A stretch of 32,309 bases of DNA from a virus: positions 1 to 32,309 of the IMG/VR virus record IMGVR_UViG_3300025098_000167. The stretch is one strand, 5' to 3'. Positions 1 through 8,700 of the stretch are shown one piece after another. Each line of letters begins with the position of its first letter. The first letter of the stretch is position 1. The notes beneath the pieces are model-generated. The model was not told where the DNA came from. It ran no database searches and saw only the letters and a list, made by a program, of their open reading frames with translations. Made by a program: the position numbers and the translations under genes.

Positions 1-2
1 CT

Positions 3-383
3 TCAGTTGCCGAAAGGAAGAAGCAATCAGACTCATATACGACACTAATAACAGAAAACTCCGACAGTAGCGGAAAATATGAATACATAGTAGATGAAGT
101 AGCAGATACTATTTTTAGAACTACTGAGTCAGGAGACAAAATGTTTCCACAAGGAAGAAAAGCGGTAAAAGTTGTGTATACTTCAGGATATGCAGCAACA
201 CCGGAAGATTTAAAACTAGCGTGTTTTGATTTAGTTAAGTACTATTTAAAAGATGAGAGAAAACAAAATTTAACTATTTCAGGTGCACAGATACAAAATC
301 CTGTATCAACAAGTTTAAGGGAAAACATAGGCTTTCCAGACCATATTAAACGTATACTGGATTTTTATAAAATACATAAATAA
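3..383 (+). CDS. Head-tail connector protein (gp6-like), 5' truncated by window edge
   Basis: The reading frame is open from base 3 with no stop before TAA at 381-383, so the ATG at 141 is an internal methionine and the gene begins upstream of the window. About 126 residues are visible. The segment around VKVVYTSGYAATPEDLKLAC, followed by a helix ending KYYLKDER, is the signature of the HK97 gp6-like connector family. These small helical proteins form a dodecameric ring beneath the portal and join head to tail. This position, directly before the neck and tail genes, is where the family normally sits. The stop overlaps the next start as TAATG, implying coupled translation. The family call is from recognition of the motif and synteny; no alignment was run. 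Confidence 0.75.
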   Translation, partial: SVAERKKQSDSYTTLITENSDSSGKYEYIVDEVADTIFRTTESGDKMFPQGRKAVKVVYTSGYAATPEDLKLACFDLVKYYLKDERKQNLTISGAQIQNPVSTSLRENIGFPDHIKRILDFYKIHK

Positions 384-1981
384 TGGCTCTTAATATAGTA
401 GAAAGAGATATTAGAGCTGCTGTAGACAGATACTCCGATAGTGAACTAAGAAAGAAAATGGGGCAAACTTATTTACATGATATAAGAATAAGCTCTGAAA
501 ACGCAAGTGTAGCATTTCAACAAGGAGTTGTAAATGTTATGGAAGGTATGAAGTTTACTCAAGAAGAGATGAACCAAATAAACCAAAGCTATAATTCAAC
601 TTCAAATTGGAAAAATATAGTAAATAAATTATTTGGTCAAATGTCAAGAATGAGTACTGTAGTAGAAACAAATCATGAGATAAGAAGTTTCAGGCAGTTT
701 TATAAACTAGGAGTAGCAAGTAGTAGAGGTATATTTTTATTAAAAGGGTCTACTAAAGATAAAATAATAATTAGACTATATAATAATTCAAGTGAATATA
801 AAGGTACGGGCTTAACTAAGTTTAATAAGGAATTAAGAAAAGTAGCTTGGAATCTTTGGAAGGAAACGTACTTACAAGGTGTTAATACATCAGAAGGTGA
901 AAAATTACAGAATATAAGTTTAGAGAGTAGATTACCTCCTAAAAATCCAAAGTCAAAGACAGGAACAAGCGTAGCATCAGCTTTTGGAAGAGGTACTCCT
1001 TTTGCACATGATTCTGAAACAGCAGTTGGAACTTTCGGACTAGAAGAATTAGAGCAAGATTTAAGAACTAACCAAGATTTTACAGCAGCGTTAGGAGCTT
1101 TACAGACATATGGAATAAGTGTTGATGTAGTAAAAAGTGTAAAAAATAGCTTAGATTTGACTTTTGAAAAGCAAATAATTGTTATGCCCGATGGGGCAGA
1201 AGAAGAAGTCAGAGTAGTAAAAGGATCAATTAGAAAACAAGGTAAAGAGCCTGGTGACTGGACAAACATAAAACAAGACATTTTAGGAAGTAAAAGTAAT
1301 AAGAAAGAAGGAAGTTTAGCAAGGTTTTTAGATAGTGCAAATGCAAAAATAAGGGCATTAGACCCGGCAACTGCTGCAGATGCAGAAGCCAGTGAACCTT
1401 ACTCAAAAAGAGCAGGTAAAAGAGCTGCAGAAAGAATTGTAAAAGCAGCTTTAAAAGCAGAAGGAGCAAAAAGAACTAAAGGAAAAGCACCTAAGAAAGC
1501 AAAATCAGGAACTCAGTCTACTAAAATAAAAATGAGTACAGGCCTTTCTACTGTTGCAAAAGCTCAAATACTTACTATAGCAGGAGGAGCAAAACTAAGT
1601 GCTCGAAAAGGCAGAAGTAAGAGTAAGGAAGAAAAAGGCGGAAGTATAAGTCTACCTAAATTAAGAACAAACATTAATAGATCTTTAGGTGCTGAAATAA
1701 GAAGGAATATGGGGAAACCTGCTTTAACAAATAGAACAGGAGAATTTTCAAATAGTGCAGAAGTATTAAATTTAAGAGACACTGGAAGAACAATAACAGG
1801 TGAATATACTTATACCTTGACAGGAGGCGGAAAAAGTAGTAATAGGTCTCAAGTATATTCTACGTTTGAGAATTCAGGTAAGTGGCCTTCGGGGTATAAT
1901 CCGAAGCCTTTAATAGCTAAAAGTATAAGAAACTTAGCTTTAAGATATACAGAAAGAAAATTTACACTTAGGAGAGTATAA
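383..1981 (+). CDS. Virion structural protein of unknown fold (neck/tail-completion position)
   Basis: A 532-residue protein starting at a TAATG overlap with the connector gene. I do not recognise a named family over its full length. The first 190 residues are mixed helical. Residues about 300-420 are very rich in Lys, Arg, Ala and Ser and look flexible. The last 90 residues (from NRTGEFSNSAEVLNL) form a compact-looking module with TGEYTYTL, YSTFENSGKWP and a basic end, RKFTLRRV. A similar C-terminal pattern (tested-for-growth sequence, aromatic beta strand, KSIRxLA helix, RRV end) is familiar from virion structural proteins of marine phages. Lying between the connector and tail terminator, it may be a neck or head-closure component (HK97 gp10 position). 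That role is inferred from synteny only. Confidence 0.5.
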   Translation: MALNIVERDIRAAVDRYSDSELRKKMGQTYLHDIRISSENASVAFQQGVVNVMEGMKFTQEEMNQINQSYNSTSNWKNIVNKLFGQMSRMSTVVETNHEIRSFRQFYKLGVASSRGIFLLKGSTKDKIIIRLYNNSSEYKGTGLTKFNKELRKVAWNLWKETYLQGVNTSEGEKLQNISLESRLPPKNPKSKTGTSVASAFGRGTPFAHDSETAVGTFGLEELEQDLRTNQDFTAALGALQTYGISVDVVKSVKNSLDLTFEKQIIVMPDGAEEEVRVVKGSIRKQGKEPGDWTNIKQDILGSKSNKKEGSLARFLDSANAKIRALDPATAADAEASEPYSKRAGKRAAERIVKAALKAEGAKRTKGKAPKKAKSGTQSTKIKMSTGLSTVAKAQILTIAGGAKLSARKGRSKSKEEKGGSISLPKLRTNINRSLGAEIRRNMGKPALTNRTGEFSNSAEVLNLRDTGRTITGEYTYTLTGGGKSSNRSQVYSTFENSGKWPSGYNPKPLIAKSIRNLALRYTERKFTLRRV

Positions 1982-2427
1982 TGGCACTTAGAACAAAAAG
2001 AAAGAAAATAGCCGAAGCTCTTGTAGGTAAGATAAAAGAAATTGACGGGAATCACCCTTTTAATTCAAACATCTTTCAAAATGCTGATTCACGATTAGTA
2101 TTTTTAGATGAAATTCAACAATACCCAAAAGTATGCGTTGTAGCAGGAGATGAGATAAGACAATATCAACCTGGCGGATTTAAATGGAGATTTATAACAA
2201 TAACAATTAGGGCATATGTAGAAGATGCAAATGACCCTCAAGAAGTTTTGTCACTATTACTTGAAGACCTCGAAAGAGTAATTGACGATAATGACATACT
2301 AGTGTATGACGATACAGTATCGCCAAACCTACAAACAACATCTGCAACTATTACTTCAATAAGTACAGATGAAGGAGTCATAACTCCTTTAGGTATAGGC
2401 GAAATGGTAGTCGAAGTACGATATTAG
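1981..2427 (+). CDS. Tail terminator / tail completion protein (gpU-like position)
   Basis: A 148-residue protein whose start overlaps the previous stop (TAATG) and is preceded by a good Shine-Dalgarno (GGAG at about 1971-1974). It opens with a basic helix, then shows alternating strands such as KWRFITITIRAYVED and a helix with LEDLERVID, and ends in a strand (GEMVVEVRY). This size, alpha/beta pattern and position immediately before the tail-tube gene match tail terminator proteins (lambda gpU type), which cap the tail shaft and bind the neck. No catalytic motif is present. The assignment rests on synteny and secondary-structure pattern, so minor tail or neck protein remains possible. Confidence 0.6.
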   Translation: MALRTKRKKIAEALVGKIKEIDGNHPFNSNIFQNADSRLVFLDEIQQYPKVCVVAGDEIRQYQPGGFKWRFITITIRAYVEDANDPQEVLSLLLEDLERVIDDNDILVYDDTVSPNLQTTSATITSISTDEGVITPLGIGEMVVEVRY

Positions 2428-2491
2428 GAAACAGGTAAAGCAGAAAATTCTAGCTAAACCCTTTCCAAAGTAAATATAGGAGATAAGCAAA
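2428..2491 (+). other. Short intergenic leader before tail-tube gene
   Basis: A 64-bp gap, one of only two longer than 50 bp in the window. It carries a clear Shine-Dalgarno, AGGAG near 2478-2482, about nine bases before the ATG at 2492. I see no convincing promoter hexamers or terminator hairpin in it. The strong ribosome site fits high expression of a major tail protein. Confidence 0.5.
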
Positions 2492-4045
2492 ATGGCTTTA
2501 AATCTATCAAGAAATACCTCGGTATTCGTCTCAACTGGTAATGGAGTACACTCAAGCGGTGGTTCAGTATTAAGTGTGGACGGGTTCACAGGAGGTTCAG
2601 GACATGCTGTAGGAGATGTTCTTACTTTAGGTACAACTTCTGGAAGCGGAACAGGATTAAAAGTAGTAGTAAATGCTGTTAATTCAGGAGCCGTAACTTC
2701 AGTAGCACTTATAAACAACTTTAGAGGAGCAGATTTCGTAAATGATGAAACTGCAACTCAAACAGCATCAACAGGTACAGGTACATCTTTCGCATTAGTT
2801 GTAGATGGAGTTAGCGCTCTAACTGCAGAAGGAAGTAGATTACCTACAGGACTTTTTAAAGGTAATGGCACAGATGCAAATACCTTCAAATTAGGTGTAT
2901 TAGACGGATATAGTTTCTCACAGGGTAGTGACGCTACTGATGTAACAATTAGTGAAGCAGGTGCTGCTCCAAATAGAGGCTCAAAAAGATTCAATGACTC
3001 TTTACCACCAGCAGAATGGTCTTTCCAAACTTATGTAAGACCTTTTAAACATGGTACACATAGTCACAGATCAAGCGGTACTCATGACATGGTAGAAAAT
3101 ATTCTTTGGGCTGCAATCGCAGGTAAGGATATTACTGGAGGTTCTTTAAGTGGGACTTCAGCAACTGCTGTAGTGTGTGACGCAACAGATGCAGATGTAT
3201 CTTTCGCAAGGTCTGACCACCATGAATTATTGAAACTTTCAATATTCTTTGCGTTAGAAAACACAACATACAGATTAAATGAGTGTCAAGTAAACCAAGC
3301 AGAAATTGACTTCTCAATTGATGGTATTGCTACTATCTCTTGGTCAGGAAATGCAACAACAATCGACCAGGTAAGTACCGCTGTCGAAGACCCATCAAAA
3401 GCTATAACAGTTGTTACTGATGGAACTGAAACAGTAAGTTCAGCAGCTACTTATACTGAAGCGTATAACTATGTTGATAATACTGCACCGGGCGATGGCG
3501 ACTACTTAAGAAATAAGTTATCAACTTTAAGCTTAACGCACACCAAAAACTCAGCGGGAGTATTAGAAGTTGGAGCATCAGATAGTACAACTACTTATGA
3601 TATTAATATCACAGGTGGCTCACTAACTATTGCTAATAATATTACTTACGTAACACCAGAAACTTTAGGTCTTGTAGATGTTCCAGTAGGGTCATTCTCA
3701 GGAGCTAGACAGGTTAGTGGCTCTTTGACTATGTATTTAGATACTAAGGCAAATGGCTCTAACTCGTTATTATCTGACTTAACAGCAGCTACTGACTTAG
3801 TTAATAATGCATTTGATATGAGTCTATTTATGGGCGGCGCGTCTTCTTCTACTCCAGTAGTTGAATTTGACTTACCAAAAGCTCATTTACAGATACCTAC
3901 AATTGAAACAGCAGATATTATTTCAACAACTGTTGAGTTTGCTGCTCAAGGTACTGACTTATTAACAGGGGATGAGATGACAGTTAAATATAAAGGTTTA
4001 ACAAGTCATTCTGATTCTGCATATGAAACAGACGTCACTGTATAA
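2492..4045 (+). CDS. Tail tube-like protein 1 with N-terminal beta-rich insertion
   Basis: A 517-residue, Thr/Ser/Gly-rich, strand-dominated protein beginning MALNLSRNTSVFVSTGN, a start typical of phage major tail (tube) proteins. Residues about 27-104 form an extra Gly-rich module (GGSGHAVGDVLTLG, then GAVTSVALINNFRGADFV) like the GSGY/VGDTLT-type decoration modules found in phage structural proteins. The rest contains segments that match the next gene in order: DGYSFSQ near residue 139, LNECQVNQAEIDFS near 262, NNITYVTPETL near 382 and RQVSGSLTMYL near 406. Position between tail terminator and assembly chaperones supports tail tube. A strong Shine-Dalgarno precedes the ATG. Which of the two copies makes the bulk of the tube cannot be told from sequence. 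Confidence 0.7.
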   Translation: MALNLSRNTSVFVSTGNGVHSSGGSVLSVDGFTGGSGHAVGDVLTLGTTSGSGTGLKVVVNAVNSGAVTSVALINNFRGADFVNDETATQTASTGTGTSFALVVDGVSALTAEGSRLPTGLFKGNGTDANTFKLGVLDGYSFSQGSDATDVTISEAGAAPNRGSKRFNDSLPPAEWSFQTYVRPFKHGTHSHRSSGTHDMVENILWAAIAGKDITGGSLSGTSATAVVCDATDADVSFARSDHHELLKLSIFFALENTTYRLNECQVNQAEIDFSIDGIATISWSGNATTIDQVSTAVEDPSKAITVVTDGTETVSSAATYTEAYNYVDNTAPGDGDYLRNKLSTLSLTHTKNSAGVLEVGASDSTTTYDINITGGSLTIANNITYVTPETLGLVDVPVGSFSGARQVSGSLTMYLDTKANGSNSLLSDLTAATDLVNNAFDMSLFMGGASSSTPVVEFDLPKAHLQIPTIETADIISTTVEFAAQGTDLLTGDEMTVKYKGLTSHSDSAYETDVTV

Positions 4046-4047
4046 CA

Positions 4048-4956
4048 ATGACAGCGTACAATCTACTTCGAGAAAGTAGTGTACACATCGTACACAATGG
4101 GAGTCGTTATTTAATTAAAACGACTCCTGAGGTGTCGTTCTCACAAACATTCGCGGAAGATGCATACGAAGTAAAGACTTTGCACGATCAAACAAAGATG
4201 TTTCAGGGAACAAGTATAACAAAAGCAAATCCTGCGAACTTTAGTTTTGCAGTTCATCTAACTCAAGAGAAAGATGAATCAATCGTAAAAAGTCTTCTAA
4301 CAGATTACGATACAAGTAATGGAGAACAATTATTAAAATCGTTTGACTTATATATCGTAACTGGAGAAAGCACCTTCAAATTAGAAGGTTGCGTAATTAC
4401 TCAAGGAGAGTTTAATTTAGCAAAAGGCTCACCACTTATATTAACTGTAAGTGGAGCTGCTCAAAAGCTAAATAGAGTAGGAAATGCTAGTTATTCGTTG
4501 CCAGGTTCACTGGTAAACACCAGTTCAACTAGAACTCCCACCCTATCACTTATAGATGTAGAAGTGGATTCAGTAGATGTACCGAATCTTGCTGCCACAA
4601 CTTTACAAGTGCAAAACAATATCAATTGGACTCCTTTTGAGACTTTACAAAATAGTTTGTCAGTTACTAATGCAAGTAATGCAATGTACCCGACAACTTA
4701 TACCTTAGGAGATAGAGTAGTAAGCGGAAATATTACACAATTTTTAACAAGTAATAATTCTGCTACTTTTCAATCATTTGATACTTCAGCAAATGTAGGA
4801 ATTAAGACAATAGTAAATAATTCCACTTTTTTAAATGCCAACTTAACAGGTTGTATGTTTACAAAAAGAAGCAATGTTGCTGAAGCTTACACGCAGACAA
4901 TTGACTTCCGTTTAGTTAATAGTCCCGCAAATTTAGGAACCATTATAACATATTAG
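4048..4956 (+). CDS. Tail tube-like protein 2 (paralogue of the preceding gene)
   Basis: A 302-residue beta-rich protein starting two bases after the previous stop. It matches the upstream tube-like protein in the same order: PEVSFSQ near residue 28, LEGCVITQGEFNLA near 113, NNINWTPFETLQ near 191 and RVVSGNITQFL near 223, but lacks the N-terminal insertion. Its two halves also resemble each other (strand-rich, each with a SFSQ/TPFET-like start and an xxFSF/VSGNI strand), which would fit a duplicated tube domain like phage T5 pb6, known to form trimeric rings. Two hairpins lie just inside the coding region (see separate entries). It may be an alternative tube subunit, a tube-tip or neck-proximal ring; function within the tail is inferred. 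Confidence 0.6.
   Translation: MTAYNLLRESSVHIVHNGSRYLIKTTPEVSFSQTFAEDAYEVKTLHDQTKMFQGTSITKANPANFSFAVHLTQEKDESIVKSLLTDYDTSNGEQLLKSFDLYIVTGESTFKLEGCVITQGEFNLAKGSPLILTVSGAAQKLNRVGNASYSLPGSLVNTSSTRTPTLSLIDVEVDSVDVPNLAATTLQVQNNINWTPFETLQNSLSVTNASNAMYPTTYTLGDRVVSGNITQFLTSNNSATFQSFDTSANVGIKTIVNNSTFLNANLTGCMFTKRSNVAEAYTQTIDFRLVNSPANLGTIITY
4079..4095 (+). other. Stem-loop 1 in start of tube protein 2 gene
   Basis: GTGTAC (4079-4084) pairs with GTACAC (4090-4095) across a five-base loop. It lies about 30 bases after the ATG at 4048 and four bases before a second, stronger hairpin. Confidence 0.4.
4100..4127 (+). other. Stem-loop 2 in start of tube protein 2 gene
   Basis: GGAGTCGTT (4100-4108) is the exact reverse complement of AACGACTCC (4119-4127), giving a nine-pair stem with a ten-base A/T loop, unusually stable for this AT-rich DNA. 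It is not followed by a T run, so it does not look like an intrinsic terminator. A role in tuning translation is possible but unproven. Confidence 0.45.
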
Positions 4957-4966
4957 GAGAAAATAA

Positions 4967-5413
4967 ATGGATTTAAAATCATTACTGGTAGACAGTAAAA
5001 CTACTTGGGCTGAGTTCCCAGGATTAGATGGATTTGAAGTAGAACTTGCAAATTTATCGAGAAAAGAATTAGTAAACTTAAGAAAAAAGTGTACTTCAAA
5101 CAAGTTCAATAGAAAGACAAGAGCATTTGAAGAGTCTTTAGATGATGAAAAGTTTGTAAAAGAATTCACAGAAGCAACTGTTAAAGGGTGGAAAGGGTTA
5201 AAATTAGGATATCTTGAAGATTTAATACTTGTGGATTTAAAAGGACAAGATCCAGAAATGGAAATGGAATTTTCTGAAGAGAACGCTCAAATACTAGTAG
5301 AAAACTCATCAGAGTTTGATAACTGGCTCAATGAGGTAGTCTTTGATTTAGAAAACTTTCGCACGAAGCAACAAGGAAAAGTTATTAAAAAGTCTGGAGA
5401 CGTTTCTAAATAA
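4967..5413 (+). CDS. Tail assembly chaperone, first component (gpG-like)
   Basis: A 148-residue protein with a good Shine-Dalgarno (GGAG near 4955-4958) before the ATG. The pattern is typical of tail assembly chaperones lying between tube and tape-measure genes: a short strand-rich N-terminus (WAEFPGLDGFEVELANLSRK), a helix with RKKCTSNKF, then a TVKGWKGLKLGYL segment and an acidic helical C-terminus (FSEENAQILVENSSEF). In lambda, gpG coats the tape measure and the frameshifted gpGT recruits tube protein. The next gene is in the +1 frame and lacks a good ribosome site, so the C-terminal tail of this protein may be swapped by recoding (see separate entry). Confidence 0.75.
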   Translation: MDLKSLLVDSKTTWAEFPGLDGFEVELANLSRKELVNLRKKCTSNKFNRKTRAFEESLDDEKFVKEFTEATVKGWKGLKLGYLEDLILVDLKGQDPEMEMEFSEENAQILVENSSEFDNWLNEVVFDLENFRTKQQGKVIKKSGDVSK

Positions 5414-5427
5414 TAAAGATATAGGTA
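5352..5427 (+). other. Candidate +1 programmed frameshift window between the two chaperone genes
   Basis: The frame of the downstream chaperone is open from 5352 (after a TAG at 5349-5351), 25 codons upstream of its ATG. The first chaperone reads AAC TTT CGC at 5354-5362. Slippage of tRNA-Phe from TTT to TTC (5358-5360), while waiting at CGC, a codon rarely used here, would enter that frame. The resulting linker would begin ARSNKEKLLKSLETF, which looks protein-like. No classical -1 heptamer can serve, since the shift needed is +1 or -2. Confidence 0.4.
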
Positions 5428-5759
5428 TGTCAAAAGATCAGTACTTGCTTATGTGTGAGCAAACTGGAGAAGAAGTAGACTGGGATAAATGCCCCCCTGA
5501 TTGGGAGGATTTTCCAGAGTTTATAGTAACTGTTTTAAATATATTTAATAGTTTAGGTGATAGGATTTATGGAGATGTAGGTTATGTGGGCAAAGATTTC
5601 ACTAACTTACAATTCCTTATAGAATTGAATGGTATAGAGCAACATCAAATGGATTTTCTTTTTGATGTAGTACTGTGGTTAGACAGTAGAGCTATCGAAA
5701 AATCTCAGAAAAGATTAAAAGCTGAGTACGATAAGATGAAAAATAAAAATGGCAGATAA
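5427..5759 (+). CDS. Tail assembly chaperone, second component (gpT-like)
   Basis: A 110-residue acidic protein whose start, MSKDQYLLMCEQTGEEVD, followed by PPDWEDFP and a helix with IFNSLGDRIYG, is the recognisable pattern of the second tail assembly chaperone or the T half of G-T fusions. It sits directly before the tape measure, as expected. The ATG at 5427 has no convincing Shine-Dalgarno: AGG lies only two bases away. Reading upstream in this frame stays open to 5352, so it may be made largely as a frameshift extension of the previous gene, or by reinitiation after the stop at 5411-5413. Its end overlaps the tape-measure start by 11 bases. Confidence 0.7.
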   Translation: MSKDQYLLMCEQTGEEVDWDKCPPDWEDFPEFIVTVLNIFNSLGDRIYGDVGYVGKDFTNLQFLIELNGIEQHQMDFLFDVVLWLDSRAIEKSQKRLKAEYDKMKNKNGR

Positions 5760-8700
5760 TAAAGTAATAATTGAACTACTGATTTCCGAAAAAGGGAAGA
5801 AAGTATCTATGGTTGAAAAACAGACTGCCAAACTTACTGAAACAACTAAAAAACATAGAAAAGCACAAAAAGACTCCACTAAAGAAGGAGGAAAATACCA
5901 CACTCAACAGAAAGCAATACATCAAACTAACTTATCTTCTGCAAAAGGTTTTTCAAAAATGAATCAAACCATCGGAGAAGGTGGTTCATCAGGTTTAGTA
6001 GGGGCATATGCTACTTTAGCAGCTAACGTCTTTGCGGCAACTGCTGCTTTCAATGCTTTAAGACAAGCGTCTCAAGTACAACAATTAGTAGAAGGGTTAG
6101 AGGCTCTAGGAAGAGCTTCAGGAGATAATTTAACTCTATTAGCGGATAGAATAAAAGATGCTGCAGGACAAGCCATTGCATTAGACCAAGCACTAAGAGT
6201 TGCATCTGTTGGTGCTTCTGCCGGTTTTAGTGGGGAGCAATTAGAAGGACTAGCTACCGTTGCTAGATCTGCTGCTATAGCACTAGGTAGAGATGTAGGA
6301 GATGCGATTGACAGACTAGCAAGAGGTGCCGCAAAACTAGAACCAGAAATTTTAGATGAATTAGGTATCTTTGTTAGACTAGACGATGCTTCCGCAAAAT
6401 ATGCTGCCAGTATAGGTGTAGCTACTTCTGAATTAACTAGATTCCAACAAAGACAAGCTTTTGCTAATGAAATTATAGAACAAGGAGGACAAAAGTTCTC
6501 AGAGATTGGAAATAATGTTGATGTATCACCTTTTGACGCCTTAGCTGCTACCTTAGGTGACTTATCTCGTACTTTTACAGATTTCTTTAATACTGTACTA
6601 GGTCCTATAGCAAGTTTCTTTTCTAATAATACTATTGCTTTAACGGGTTTCTTTATGGCTATAACAAAAGGCATAATGAATCAAGCGTTACCTATGCTTA
6701 ACCAATTTGCTGCTTCAGCTCAAAGAGGTGCAATGTTACAAGTTAAGCAAGCTCAAGCTGCGGGTAGACGAATTGATAAAGAAATACAAGGACAGAGAAA
6801 TTTACTCAAACCTATAAAAAATAGTGAACTAGCCTACAATCAATTGTTTGGAAAAATGAAACAAGGTACTGCAACAGCTGCAGAACTAAAGTTAATGGAA
6901 CAAAGTCTAGCAAAATCTATAAGACAAAGACAAGCAGCACTTTTAGGTGGCAGTGCAAAAACTCTTGCAGCAAGACAAGCAGAGTTAGCAACTACAGTAC
7001 AACAACAACAAGAGTTACAAAAGTTAATAAAATTAGAAAATAGTAGAGCAGGTAAAACTGGGGACATAAGAACAGCAACTGCAGGAGCAAAATCAAAAAG
7101 AAGCGAACAAGCAGTATTTAGAGAATTAGATAAAGACCCGAGTTTTAAAGGGTATATGAGAGCTTTTGGACTATCAGGCCAAGCCCAGAAAAAGTATAGA
7201 AAGAATTTAGGAGACTCAATAAATTCAACTAAGCTGTTTGGATTTAATTTAGGATTTTTAGGCAAAGCAGCAAATAAAGCTAGACCTGCAATTTTTGGAT
7301 TTGGACTTACATCAAAAATAGCAATTAAAGGAATATTTACCGCAATACCTGTTATAGGACAATTACTATTTGCATTAGATTTACTAATCGTTGGCCTTAA
7401 AAATACAATTAAATTCTTTGCAGGATTTCGTGGTGAAGCAAGTAGATTAGAAAAAGCAACAGATGCTTTAAATTCCCAAACACAGTTTTATGCAGAAACT
7501 CAATCTGCTTCAGCAGAGGCAACAAAAAATATGTCAGAATCTTTACTGACCTCTTCAAAAGCAACTGCAGAGTTACTTAATACTACAAGAGAGTTTTCAG
7601 TAGCACAAGAAGAATCTCGTAAAAAGAGTACTGTATTTGGAAAAGTTTTACAAGGAGCTTTTGTAAATATTAATTTTGTTTGGAAACTTTTTACCACAGC
7701 TTTTAACGGTTTTGATGGCATACTAGAAAGAATAGGTATTAGATTTCAGATGTTTGCAATAGATGCAGTAAAAGACTTACGATTCCTTTTAAATTTATAC
7801 ATACGTGCAACTAACTTAATGAATAGAGGAACTGGCATAGAGCCAATTGAACTAATATCAGCAGAAGGACAAGAAGCAAAACTAGAAGCCTTGAAAAACA
7901 GATTAAAAGAAATGACAGTAGAAAGAACAAAATTAGCTACAGCATCTACTCTTGCAATATTTGGAAAACAGGCAGTTTCAAGTGCAGAATTAGAATCTTT
8001 TACAACAGTATTACAATCAGGGGGAGCAGCAGCTAAGGAACTACAAGAATTTTTAGGTACTGATAATATTAATAAATTTGCTCAACAAATAGCTGAGGCA
8101 AACTCAAGCAACAGTCTTGCAGGTTTTTCTCCTGCAATACAAAAAGTAATAGAAAATCTTGGGTTGATGGAAGATGGCACTATATCAAGCGCAGAAATAA
8201 TAACTCTACTATCTTCTTCTCTAGAAAACGGAACAAAAAATACTATTGACCAAGGAGATGCAATAAATTCTTTAGGTGAAACCTTTAAAAATAGTGGTCA
8301 AAAGATAAATGAATTTTTAAATAGTTTTAATAAAACTACCTCAGTCACTACATTTAATGGACTTCTAAAAACTATTAATGATGATTTTGAAAGACTTGAT
8401 ACACAAACTGCAGGAGCAGCTATATTCCAACAGTTTGAGGGAGCTAACGCTTCTTTTAAATCTTTAGTAAGTAATGGAGAGACTCTTGCACCTTTGTTGG
8501 AAAAACAGAAAGAAGAACTCAAAAAAATCAGCGATGCAGGTGGAAAAGTTACAGATAAAGTAAAAGAAGAGATAGCAATAAGATTAGGAATACCTGCAGC
8601 AATAAAAACTGAAATAAATTCATTAGAAAATTTAGTAGGTACAATAAATAAAGCTTTACTTTTTGATAAAGCTAGATTAGACACTTTAAAGCAGCAAGAA

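Noticed and set aside
141-383. An 80-codon gene starting at the ATG at 141
   Set aside because: The frame is open back to base 3 with protein-like sequence, so this is the end of a longer gene cut by the window edge.
700-1281. Minus-strand open frame of 193 codons
   Set aside because: It is a shadow of the 532-aa gene in AT-rich DNA; it lacks a ribosome site and its composition is not protein-like. The same applies to the other minus-strand frames.
4027-4048. A -1 frameshift joining the two tube genes
   Set aside because: The second gene is in the -1 frame and the open overlap runs 4027-4045, but there is no slippery heptamer (the codons are GAC GTC ACT GTA TAA), so separate translation is simpler.
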